7,574 bases of DNA, taken from Clostridiaceae bacterium (lineage in GTDB: Bacteria > Bacillota > Clostridia > Saccharofermentanales > DTU023). Numbering within the stretch: position 1 is the stretch's first letter; each line of letters begins with the position of its first letter. Positions 1 to 6,514 of the stretch are shown here, in pieces. The position numbers and the translations under genes were made by a program. The stretch spans positions 1 through 7,574 of the forward strand of contig JAAYEX010000167.1 of assembly GCA_012728535.1 (NCBI GenBank). Reading direction: 5' to 3'. The notes under the pieces are model-generated. The model made no database searches and was not told the DNA's origin. It saw only the letters and a list, made by a program, of their open reading frames with translations.

Positions 1-2844
1 GCGGTAGATTTGCCAGACAATCTTGCCGGTATACGTTGGTTTGATTTCGCGGAATCGGATTCCATCGTTGAAAGGGTTGTGGCTGCAGGATCTGAGGGTA
101 CTTTGCTTTCACTGGGGAAGTTGGACGACGTTGAGATAATTAAGTCAGGTCACGAAGACGACATTACAGCCATAGCTTATGGGCACGATGGTTTCCTGGC
201 GGTAGACAGTGGAGGCAGATTTTATGTATCGGGCGACGGGCTTGATTTTACTGAGTTAAATATGCGCGGAACAGGTCCCTTGCTCGATGTTGCCTATCGC
301 TCAGATCCGGGTGGGGATTCCGGCTTTTATCTAGTAGTCGGCGAATCAGGCCAGCTTTATTTAGGGCGGGGCAGAGAATTTGAACAGCTCAGGCTTGGCC
401 TCAGCGGGAGCCTTAATGCTTTGGTAGTACCTGAGGATGGTATAATGTACGCCCTGGGTGATAAAGGATCCGCCTTATACTCACATAACGGTATTGATTG
501 GTTGCAGGATCAAAGTCTGGCTGTGGAAAGCGATTGGATCAGCGGGGATGCTGCTGATGATGTTATGTTTTTTGCTGGCAGCAACGGACTTATGGCGATT
601 AAACGGGGAGACGAAGACTTTGAAATTTTTAATCCGTCACTTCTGATGTCCGTTCTGGGAATTGGAGATGATCTGCAACTATTACCGGATAATAATCCGG
701 ATATTGTCTGGCCAAGTTTCCGGGAGATAAGTTTATTTTCTTCTGAACATATTGTTATGATCAGCGAATACGGCAATGCATACCAGTCACTTAATCAGGC
801 ATACAGCTGGGAGCTGGTAAACAGTACTGACAGTTCCACAGCTGCTATGAGTACTATGGACCGCCTGCCATCAGGGCGTGTTTTTATTGCAAAGCAGGAC
901 GGCAGCATTGACTGGGCAAGCTTTTCTTCCGTATTCACGTTTGCACCGGCCTTTTCTTCCACAACTGTCCTGGCAGGTGATTACGTGACAGTTGATCTGC
1001 CTACTCCTGTTTCACTCAACACTGCGCAACTGCCTGATCTTTATCCTGAAAGGGATGTGAAGGATGGTGAATGGCTTATTTCGGGAAAAGCTTCAGCATC
1101 TATTGTGCCTTTATCCGCCAGCGGATATCTCGAAGCGTCAGATGAAGTTTTGCCGAAAAACAGAGCAAGGGGAAGCGTTTTACGCCTTGAAAGCGCCAAA
1201 GATGAAACATACCTTACTTATCAGGAAAAAGATGCCAGACTGGATCCTAACAATTTGTTTTCCCTGCAGCGCAAAGTCCTGATAAGTGATCAGTTACAGA
1301 ACCCCATGCGGCCATATCTGGACTTGCGATTGGTCCAGAAAATTGACTCAGCAAATTTGATCACGGCGGTAGAACCTTCAGTTTTTCCATTAAAATTTGA
1401 TATTTGCCTTGAAGGTACACTAGAGGGTCCTCTGGAAGTCTGGATCTCGGGCTCGGATTTTGAAGTTACTGAAGAAATTGAATTGAAACAGGGCTGGCAG
1501 CACATTAATACGTTAATCTTGCTGCCCAGAGCCTTGAATGCTCAGGATCAGGTTTATCTCAATATCGGTTTCGCGGGAGATGCTGTGATCTATCTGGATA
1601 ATGTTTTCATGGGCCGTACTGATGAATCGCCAAACGATATGTCTGTTTTGGTAAGAAATATAGCATCAGCTGCTCCGGATATTTCTGTCCTGAGATTGTC
1701 GTGTGTGCCCATTGGCAAGCCCGGCTACAAAGCTGATTTCTGGGCTCTGCCCGAAGGTGAAACCGGCTATCTTTCGTCCCAGAGCAACAATAATGACCGT
1801 CACAATCTAGGCGCAGTTTTGCAACTGTCTGAAGGTATTAATGCTTCACCCTGGCTGGTAATTGATGCACGGGCGGATGAGGAGGAAATTCATAATTTGC
1901 TCGAATATCTGGCCGGATCACCCTTATCGGGCTACGGTAAAGTCAGAGCAAACGATGGAGTTCTCGGACGCTGGACTGATGTCTTTGACCTCGTCTATAT
2001 AGAGCTGGTTGACAGCGCAGACACCCTGCCATCGGATCGTCTGAAAGCACAGCGTGTGGATTGGGTGGTAGAACAATGTCAAAATTCAGCTCTTTATCAG
2101 GAAATTTCCAATAAACTGGTTTTCATTGACGGTATGGATTATGAAGAAGGCGGTATCAGGACAAAGGTTGATTTTCATGCCAGCAGCCTTCACAGTGATC
2201 AGATCCTGAGAGGGAGTGCGGATTTGGATCTTTTTATAAGCGAATGGCAGCAGTCGCTGCCCAGGCGCACGATAGTAGGAAGTTCTTTCCGACCGGAGTT
2301 GATTTCCTCGCTTAGTAATGAGAGCGTTCTGGACACTAATGTACGATTGGCTGATTTGGCAGCCCTGAGTTTATCCGGATTGGAGAGTGAAACAGAGCTG
2401 GCTCTCTTAGATGTGGATTTGTTGGATCCCACTTACTATGTGAGAGATAATCCTCGGATAGCACTTCTTGAGCTGGCTGAGCTGCTGAAAGGGGCCAGCG
2501 TTCTTGACAGAGCTTCGCGGGAACTGCCAAATGATGAGGCAACAGCTCCTGAGTCATTTTCAGCAACTGAAAAGGATGCAAGTGTTCAGGAAGAAGACGA
2601 TAATCACAGTCTGTTGCTATTTTCTTTTAAAAAAGAAGATAACTATTTGCTAGTTGCTGTGAATCTGGGAGAAAATGCAGAGCGATTCGCCCTGCGTGGT
2701 CTGCCACAAATAGAGTCGGTTGCCCGGAGTAGTTTTGACAGCAAAGGAAGACTTATCGGAGAAAAATTGCAAAAGAGAAACAATACATCCTTTTCAGTCA
2801 TGCCCCGTGGCATCGTTGTACTTAAGATTGAGATTAGTGAGTAA
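1..2844 (+). CDS. Large multidomain protein, 5'-truncated: propeller-like repeats, beta-sandwich and degenerate glycosidase-like C-terminal half
   Basis: The frame is open from base 1 and no stop or RBS precedes the TTG at 10, so the true start, and any signal peptide, lies outside the window. Residue numbers here count that TTG as 1 (944 residues to the stop). Residues ~20-310 hold repeated units of the type VVGESGQLYL, ALGDKGSALYSHNG and FFAGSNGLMAI, typical of BNR/Ycf48-like beta-propeller blades. Residues ~455-535 look like a galactose-binding-like sandwich ending in IYLDNVF (527-533). Residues ~612-671 resemble the GH51 arabinofuranosidase core: a PWLVID strand, then EEIHNLLEYLAG, then YGKVRANDG, then VYIEL (662-666), where active enzymes carry WxIGNE. 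Residues ~845-865 are an acidic, low-complexity linker. The end (NYLLVAVNLGENAERFALRG ... GIVVLKIE) looks like a glycosidase C-terminal beta-domain. I infer an extracellular or envelope protein that binds carbohydrate or protein and is probably not an active hydrolase. Fold assignments are from pattern recognition only. It lies upstream of uppP. Confidence 0.6.
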   Translation, partial: AVDLPDNLAGIRWFDFAESDSIVERVVAAGSEGTLLSLGKLDDVEIIKSGHEDDITAIAYGHDGFLAVDSGGRFYVSGDGLDFTELNMRGTGPLLDVAYRSDPGGDSGFYLVVGESGQLYLGRGREFEQLRLGLSGSLNALVVPEDGIMYALGDKGSALYSHNGIDWLQDQSLAVESDWISGDAADDVMFFAGSNGLMAIKRGDEDFEIFNPSLLMSVLGIGDDLQLLPDNNPDIVWPSFREISLFSSEHIVMISEYGNAYQSLNQAYSWELVNSTDSSTAAMSTMDRLPSGRVFIAKQDGSIDWASFSSVFTFAPAFSSTTVLAGDYVTVDLPTPVSLNTAQLPDLYPERDVKDGEWLISGKASASIVPLSASGYLEASDEVLPKNRARGSVLRLESAKDETYLTYQEKDARLDPNNLFSLQRKVLISDQLQNPMRPYLDLRLVQKIDSANLITAVEPSVFPLKFDICLEGTLEGPLEVWISGSDFEVTEEIELKQGWQHINTLILLPRALNAQDQVYLNIGFAGDAVIYLDNVFMGRTDESPNDMSVLVRNIASAAPDISVLRLSCVPIGKPGYKADFWALPEGETGYLSSQSNNNDRHNLGAVLQLSEGINASPWLVIDARADEEEIHNLLEYLAGSPLSGYGKVRANDGVLGRWTDVFDLVYIELVDSADTLPSDRLKAQRVDWVVEQCQNSALYQEISNKLVFIDGMDYEEGGIRTKVDFHASSLHSDQILRGSADLDLFISEWQQSLPRRTIVGSSFRPELISSLSNESVLDTNVRLADLAALSLSGLESETELALLDVDLLDPTYYVRDNPRIALLELAELLKGASVLDRASRELPNDEATAPESFSATEKDASVQEEDDNHSLLLFSFKKEDNYLLVAVNLGENAERFALRGLPQIESVARSSFDSKGRLIGEKLQKRNNTSFSVMPRGIVVLKIEISE

Positions 2845-2893
2845 TGGCATGCTGCGGGAAGGCAGCCGGGATAGAAAGAATAATTGAGGAAAC

Positions 2894-2900
2894 AGGTGAG
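2894..2900 (+). promoter_or_regulatory. Ribosome-binding site of uppP
   Basis: AGGTGAG lies two bases before the ATG at 2903. It matches the 3' part of the anti-SD complement (AGGAGGTGA), which explains the short gap. A second purine patch, GAGGA at 2886-2890, lies a little upstream. The same layout precedes cobT. Confidence 0.6.
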
Positions 2901-2902
2901 AC

Positions 2903-3811
2903 ATGGAGTTGTTTGAGCTATTAAAATCTATTATTTACGGTATCGTTCAGGGAGTCACTGAGTGGCTGCCAATCAGTAGTACCGGACACTTAATTCTGCT
3001 GGAGGATTGGCTGCCGCTAAGTGCGGGAACATCCCCTGAGCAGTCGTCGGCATTTTTCTCCTTATTCATGGTGAGTTTGCATCTGGGCTCGATTATGGCC
3101 GTAATAGTTAATTTCTGGCCTGAGCTCTGGCCCTTCAAACGCCGAAAAACTTTGGCTGCATCGGGAGTTCCTTTCGATGAATCTTCATACATATCCTTTT
3201 TCTCCGATTCTGTTCTGATGAGCAGGTCGCAATTGCGCATGTGGATAAACATCGTGATCGCTGTTATCCCTGCGGGGATTGTAGGGGTGTTTTTTGACGA
3301 CTTTTTCGAAGAACTCTTTTACAATCCTTTTTCAGTAGCAATAGCCTTGATTGTGGTAGGTGTTATTTTTATATTTATGGAAAACTATATTGCAGGCAAA
3401 GAAAACAAAATCACTGAAATTGATCAAATCACCTGGCGGCTTGCATTAATCATCGGTTTATTTCAGGTAATTGCGGCGATTTTCCCTGGCACTTCGCGTT
3501 CCGGAATAACAATTATTGGCGGACTCTTGTTTGGTTTGTCACGTCCCCTGGCGGCAAAGTTTACCTTTTATCTGGCTGTTCCTGTAATGATCGGAGCAAA
3601 CGTGCTCAAACTTTTTAAATACGATGCCGGCATTAACAGCACACAGATATTAATTATATTCGTAGGTATGCTGACAGCATTTCTGATATCCATCTTGGTG
3701 ATACGTGGCTTGCTCAGATACATCAGAACCAATAATTTCAAACCATTTGCCTGGTACCGCATCGCTTTAGGAGTGTTTGTCCTCGCGGTAGCTTTTGCAG
3801 GATTGTTATGA
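2903..3811 (+). CDS. uppP: Undecaprenyl-diphosphate phosphatase (UppP/BacA family)
   Basis: This is an integral membrane enzyme that converts undecaprenyl diphosphate to the monophosphate carrier, recycling the lipid used for peptidoglycan and other envelope polymers. Overproduction in this family gives bacitracin resistance. Both signature motifs are present. The (E/Q)xxxE motif is Q16-G-V-T-E20, followed by WLPISSTGHL with S26 and H29. The PGxSRSxxT motif is at P195-T203, with R199 in the phosphate-binding loop. Several hydrophobic segments span the rest, including ~115-130, ~143-158, ~178-194, ~220-235, ~247-268 and the C-terminal ~285-302. At 302 residues it is longer than the usual 265-290, mainly because of a polar stretch at ~78-112 after the segment ending NFWPELWPF. 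It lies 58 bases after the large upstream gene and 38 bases before cobT, so co-transcription is likely but not proven. Confidence 0.95.
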   Translation: MELFELLKSIIYGIVQGVTEWLPISSTGHLILLEDWLPLSAGTSPEQSSAFFSLFMVSLHLGSIMAVIVNFWPELWPFKRRKTLAASGVPFDESSYISFFSDSVLMSRSQLRMWINIVIAVIPAGIVGVFFDDFFEELFYNPFSVAIALIVVGVIFIFMENYIAGKENKITEIDQITWRLALIIGLFQVIAAIFPGTSRSGITIIGGLLFGLSRPLAAKFTFYLAVPVMIGANVLKLFKYDAGINSTQILIIFVGMLTAFLISILVIRGLLRYIRTNNFKPFAWYRIALGVFVLAVAFAGLL

Positions 3812-3839
3812 TCAAAAAGATTCTGATGTGTTAATGATT

Positions 3840-3847
3840 GAGGTGAG
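3840..3847 (+). promoter_or_regulatory. Ribosome-binding site of cobT (supports the upstream start)
   Basis: GAGGTGAG ends two bases before the ATG at 3850, the same arrangement as before uppP. A second in-frame ATG at 3889 (residue 14) has only AGGA at 3880-3883 in front of it. The RBS favours 3850. Protein homology would also allow 3889, because the first 13 residues are polar and not family-like. Confidence 0.55.
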
Positions 3848-3849
3848 TA

Positions 3850-4965
3850 ATGACTGTTAATAATAGTGGTGAAAATACTAGGAATTTGATGACACGTGAG
3901 CAATTTCTTTCGCTGATCAAGGATTTGGAAATTCCTGACGGGGAAATAGCTGCCGGAACGAGAGCGAGATGGAATAGCTTATGCAAGCCGATCGGTTCTT
4001 TTGGCCAACTCGAGTTCTTTCACCAGAGACTTGCAGCGATCGAAGGGACAACAGATCCGGATATTTCACCACGAGCGCTTTTTATTTTTGCTGCAGATAA
4101 CGGCATAGTGGCGGAGGGAGTTACACAATCCGGACCGGAAGTCACAGCTCAGCTTATGCGCGATATCGTAGGAAGAAAATCAATAATTAATATTATTGCC
4201 CGTGATACAGCAACTACTGTTATTCCGGTTAATCTGGGTGTCCGTGATCTGAATGAAGAAGACGGTATAGTCCATGTGCCGATAAGTCCAGATGGCACAA
4301 AGAACTTTGCAGAAACCGAAGCTATGAGTGAAGCCGAGATGATGCTGGCCATACAGCTAGGATATGAATTAGCGTCGGAAGCGATCAATAATGGTTATAA
4401 ACTTTTGATCGCAGGAGAAATGGGGATGGGCAATACCTCGACTTCTACCGCCTTGCTAGCAGCATTGGAAGAGACTAATGCCGCTTCTATATGTGGTCGT
4501 GATGCAGGACTTTCTGATGAAAAGTTCTTGCGCAAACAGGAAGTTATCGCAGCAGCTTTGCAAATGCATAATTTGTCCCCTGATGATCCAATGACAGCTC
4601 TGCGAACGGTAGGTGGTTTTGATATAGCGGCAATACTTGGATTTTATTCCGCTGCTGCCCTGAACAAAGTGCCTGTAATTCTTGATGGTTTGATTACCCA
4701 GGTAGCAGCGGTTGTTTTGAAACAGCTGCAAGCTAATATCAGCCATTATATCTTTGCAGCTCAGAGGACATCAGAGCCTGGCTGTGAATTAGCTCTGCGT
4801 TCACTAGGTCTGACCAGCATCCTCGATCTGGATCTGCATCAGGGTGAAGGTGGCGGAGCTTTGCTGGCTTTGCCGCTTTTTGACCGTGCTATCAGCATCT
4901 ATCGTGAGTCAACAATTTGTGAAGCGAGTGATGTTGAATTTGATGAGCTTTACGATCGTCCGTGA
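3850..4965 (+). CDS. cobT: Nicotinate-nucleotide--dimethylbenzimidazole phosphoribosyltransferase
   Basis: This cytoplasmic enzyme transfers phosphoribose from nicotinate mononucleotide to 5,6-dimethylbenzimidazole, or another lower-ligand base, giving alpha-ribazole phosphate for the nucleotide loop of cobalamin. At 371 residues it is close to family length (~350). Visible landmarks are LCKPIGSFGQLE near the N-terminus, FAADNGIVAEGV around D83-N84-G85 (DHG in many homologues), EVTAQLM, AGEMGMGNTSTSTAL from A188, CGRDAGLS, and near the C-terminus HQGEGGGALLALPLFDRA, where E333 matches the catalytic glutamate (E317 in Salmonella CobT). The segment V91-T99 (VTQSGPEVT) differs from the common VSAYPQEVT next to the base pocket. 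No other cobalamin gene (cobS, cobU, cobC) and no riboswitch is visible. The position 38 bases after uppP suggests a shared transcript rather than a cob operon. Start choice: ATG 3850 by its RBS; ATG 3889 remains possible. Confidence 0.95.
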   Translation: MTVNNSGENTRNLMTREQFLSLIKDLEIPDGEIAAGTRARWNSLCKPIGSFGQLEFFHQRLAAIEGTTDPDISPRALFIFAADNGIVAEGVTQSGPEVTAQLMRDIVGRKSIINIIARDTATTVIPVNLGVRDLNEEDGIVHVPISPDGTKNFAETEAMSEAEMMLAIQLGYELASEAINNGYKLLIAGEMGMGNTSTSTALLAALEETNAASICGRDAGLSDEKFLRKQEVIAAALQMHNLSPDDPMTALRTVGGFDIAAILGFYSAAALNKVPVILDGLITQVAAVVLKQLQANISHYIFAAQRTSEPGCELALRSLGLTSILDLDLHQGEGGGALLALPLFDRAISIYRESTICEASDVEFDELYDRP

Positions 4966-4982
4966 TTATCTCTAGGCTGAGC

Positions 4983-5011
4983 TCAACTAATTTCAAAACT
5001 TAGTATATAAT
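4983..5011 (+). promoter_or_regulatory. Probable sigma-A type promoter of the rubredoxin gene
   Basis: A perfect TATAAT box lies at 5006-5011. At 17 bases upstream is TCAACT (4983-4988), only 3 of 6 matches to TTGACA, so the -35 is weak. Transcription would start near 5018, giving a leader of about 40 bases. Weak -35 plus perfect -10 is consistent with an activated or derepressed promoter. No terminator is evident between cobT and this promoter, so some read-through from upstream is possible. Confidence 0.6.
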
Positions 5012-5016
5012 ACTAA
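5000..5016. promoter_or_regulatory. Inverted repeat over the -10 box, candidate repressor operator
   Basis: TTAGTAT (5000-5006) and ATACTAA (5010-5016) are perfect inverted arms around the 3-base spacer ATA, and together they cover the TATAAT box. A repressor dimer bound here would block RNA polymerase. AT-rich dyads at promoters of rubredoxin and flavodiiron genes in clostridia are often PerR sites (consensus TTATAATnATTATAA). This dyad is 17 rather than 15 bases and matches that consensus only partly, so the regulator is not identified. Confidence 0.45.
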
Positions 5017-5021
5017 AAGAC

Positions 5022-5040
5022 TATGCAATATAACTGCATG
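5022..5040 (+). other. Small hairpin in the rubredoxin leader
   Basis: ATGCA (5023-5027) and TGCAT (5035-5039) can pair around a 7-base loop, with a possible closing T-G pair. The hairpin lies between the inferred transcription start and the strong RBS. It could protect the short abundant mRNA, or be chance; the stem is only 5 bp. Confidence 0.25.
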
Positions 5041-5050
5041 AAGGAGGAGG
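5041..5050 (+). promoter_or_regulatory. Strong ribosome-binding site of the rubredoxin gene
   Basis: AAGGAGGAGG, followed by 7 bases to the ATG at 5058, is the best Shine-Dalgarno match in the window. It indicates high translation of this small electron carrier and fixes its start. Confidence 0.85.
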
Positions 5051-5057
5051 AAAACGA

Positions 5058-5222
5058 ATGGATAAATATGTATGTGATGTCTGTGGCTATGTTTATGATC
5101 CCGAGATAGGCGATCCCGATGGTGATATCGAGCCGGGTGTAGCTTTTGCCGATCTGCCTGAGGACTGGGTTTGCCCGCTCTGTGGCGCACCTAAAGAGGA
5201 TTTCTCACTCATAGAAGAATAG
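5058..5222 (+). CDS. Rubredoxin
   Basis: This 54-residue cytoplasmic one-electron carrier has a single iron held by four cysteines. The two knuckles are complete: C6-D-V-C9-G-Y and C39-P-L-C42-G-A. Other family hallmarks are YVYDPEIGDPDGDIEPG, a conserved aromatic core (Y11, Y13, W37) and the DLPEDWVCP segment. Length is typical (52-54) and no extra domain is fused. In anaerobes, rubredoxin passes electrons from an NAD(P)H oxidoreductase to flavodiiron proteins, rubrerythrin or superoxide reductase. Here the next gene downstream, 62 bases away, is a flavodiiron protein, its likely partner. The NAD(P)H:rubredoxin oxidoreductase is not in the window. It has its own promoter with an operator-like palindrome and a strong RBS, and is followed by a terminator, so its short transcript is probably abundant. 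Gene symbol is left blank because rd/rub naming varies. Confidence 0.97.
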   Translation: MDKYVCDVCGYVYDPEIGDPDGDIEPGVAFADLPEDWVCPLCGAPKEDFSLIEE

Positions 5223-5238
5223 TTAGACAAAAGAAAAC

Positions 5239-5271
5239 AAAGAAAGCCGACAAGAGTTCGGCTTTCTTTTT
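5239..5271 (+). terminator. Intrinsic terminator between rubredoxin and flavodiiron genes
   Basis: A perfect 12-bp stem pairs 5239-5250 with 5258-5269 around a 7-base loop (CAAGAGT). The GC-containing core GAAAGCCGA/TCGGCTTTC is followed by a five-T run at 5267-5271. It lies 16 bases after the rubredoxin stop and 13 bases before the next ATG. No separate promoter is visible for the downstream gene, so termination is presumably partial. Confidence 0.88.
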
Positions 5272-5284
5272 GAAAGGGTGAAAT

Positions 5285-6487
5285 ATGAACGTCCGAAAAA
5301 TCAGCGACCATGTGCTTTCGCTGGGCGCATCAGACCCGGGTTTGCAATACTTCGATAAACTAATGCCGACTCCCTATGGAACGACCTATAACAGTTTTGT
5401 AGTACGTGGCGAAGATAAAGTAGCCCTGCTTGACCCGGTGCAAAGCGATTCCATCCATCAATTGTTGTCTAACCTGGCTGAGGCGGGAATAGACCACATA
5501 GACTACATCTTGTGTTTACATACTGAGCAAGACCACTCCGGAGCAACAGAGCTACTTCTGCAGCGATTCCCGGAAGCTAATTTGGTCGGTACCGCCAAAG
5601 TTGCTGAATTTCTCGAAGTACACCTCAACATCCCTGCCAGTGAGGTACAGCTTATAGCGGAGAACGAGACACTTGACCTGGGTGGGTTGGGTTTAACCTG
5701 TGTGCCGATACCTTTCGCTCACTGGCCTGACAATACAATGTATTGGTTGGAAGAAGAGAGGATTCTTTTCAGTTCCGACCTCTATGGCAGTCATTACGCA
5801 GCTCCAGCTCATAAAGCTGCAGACGAAGCTATTCAGTTAGAGACGACACGCTCATACTATGCTGAAATTATGATGCCCTACAGCAAGCAGGTTGCGCGTC
5901 ATGTGGCAAAAACCAGGAGCTTGGATCCGGCAATAATCTGCCCCGGACATGGGCCGATCTGGTACGATCCGGATAAGGTCCTGTCACTCTATGAAAGCTA
6001 TGTTTCAGAGAGAATGGATATCCGCGTCGTCATGCCGGTAGTTTCCATGCATGACAGCACAAAAACAATGGCCTATTATCTGGCGGAAAAACTTGAGGGA
6101 CTCGGTATTCCCGTAAACATTCATCATCTTGATAATCCTAACCGGGATTTAAGAGTCTCTATGGGCGAGGTGGTGGAAGACACTGTAGATGCTGCCTGCC
6201 TGATCATGGCTGTGCCTACTGTTCTGACCGGACCCCATCCTTCAGCCGGCGCTTTGGCTTTAATGCTCAATGCTTTTAAACCTCCATTGAAATATATAGC
6301 TTTGATCGGTTCATTTGGCTGGGGCAGCCAGATTGAAAAACGCTTTTATGATCTCCTGCCACAAGTGAAGGCGGAAAGGCTGGATACACTCCTGATTAAA
6401 GGCCTCCCTACCAAAGAGGACTATGAACTTCTCGATGATTATGCTCAGATGGTGAAAGAAAAACTGACATCCTTGTCAGAAGAATAG
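5285..6487 (+). CDS. Class A flavodiiron protein (FprA family, O2/NO reductase)
   Basis: This cytoplasmic enzyme reduces O2 to water and/or NO to N2O with electrons from rubredoxin. Its 400 residues match the two-domain class A length (~400). The N-terminal metallo-beta-lactamase-like domain (~1-245) has every diiron ligand: H79-T-E81-Q-D83-H84, H146 (FAHWPD), D165 (SSDLYGS) and H222 (CPGHGP). The numbering nearly equals that of Desulfovibrio gigas ROO (H79, E81, D83, H84, H146, D165, H226). The C-terminal flavodoxin domain (~248-395) binds FMN through the loop S254-M-H-D-S-T259, where the usual SMYGST has become SMHDST, then AVPTVLTGPHPS and SFGWGS. It lacks a fused flavin reductase or rubredoxin domain, and the separate rubredoxin just upstream fits that. 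RBS AAAGGGTG (5273-5280) sits directly after the terminator U-tract. Whether O2 or NO is the preferred substrate cannot be read from sequence. Confidence 0.95.
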   Translation: MNVRKISDHVLSLGASDPGLQYFDKLMPTPYGTTYNSFVVRGEDKVALLDPVQSDSIHQLLSNLAEAGIDHIDYILCLHTEQDHSGATELLLQRFPEANLVGTAKVAEFLEVHLNIPASEVQLIAENETLDLGGLGLTCVPIPFAHWPDNTMYWLEEERILFSSDLYGSHYAAPAHKAADEAIQLETTRSYYAEIMMPYSKQVARHVAKTRSLDPAIICPGHGPIWYDPDKVLSLYESYVSERMDIRVVMPVVSMHDSTKTMAYYLAEKLEGLGIPVNIHHLDNPNRDLRVSMGEVVEDTVDAACLIMAVPTVLTGPHPSAGALALMLNAFKPPLKYIALIGSFGWGSQIEKRFYDLLPQVKAERLDTLLIKGLPTKEDYELLDDYAQMVKEKLTSLSEE

Positions 6488-6514
6488 TTTGATTAACCCT
6501 TGCGCGTCAACGAT

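Noticed and set aside
10..12. TTG at 10 as the genuine start of the first gene
   Set aside because: The frame is open to the window edge and the nine visible bases upstream hold no RBS; the protein already begins inside a propeller-like repeat.
2851..2866. Hairpin GCTGC/GCAGC with a 6-base loop after the first gene, as a terminator
   Set aside because: The stem has only 5 bp and no T-run follows; the next gene starts within 40 bases.
2947..3252. Antisense open frame within uppP (101 codons)
   Set aside because: It lies wholly inside a clear membrane-protein gene and its translation has no recognisable family features or RBS; it is a shadow of the real frame.
3812..3849. Cobalamin riboswitch upstream of cobT
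   Set aside because: The gap is only 38 bases, far shorter than a cobalamin riboswitch, and no B12-box-like sequence is seen.
4978..4985. TGAGCTCA palindrome after cobT
   Set aside because: An 8-base palindrome with no T-run and no promoter geometry is expected by chance.
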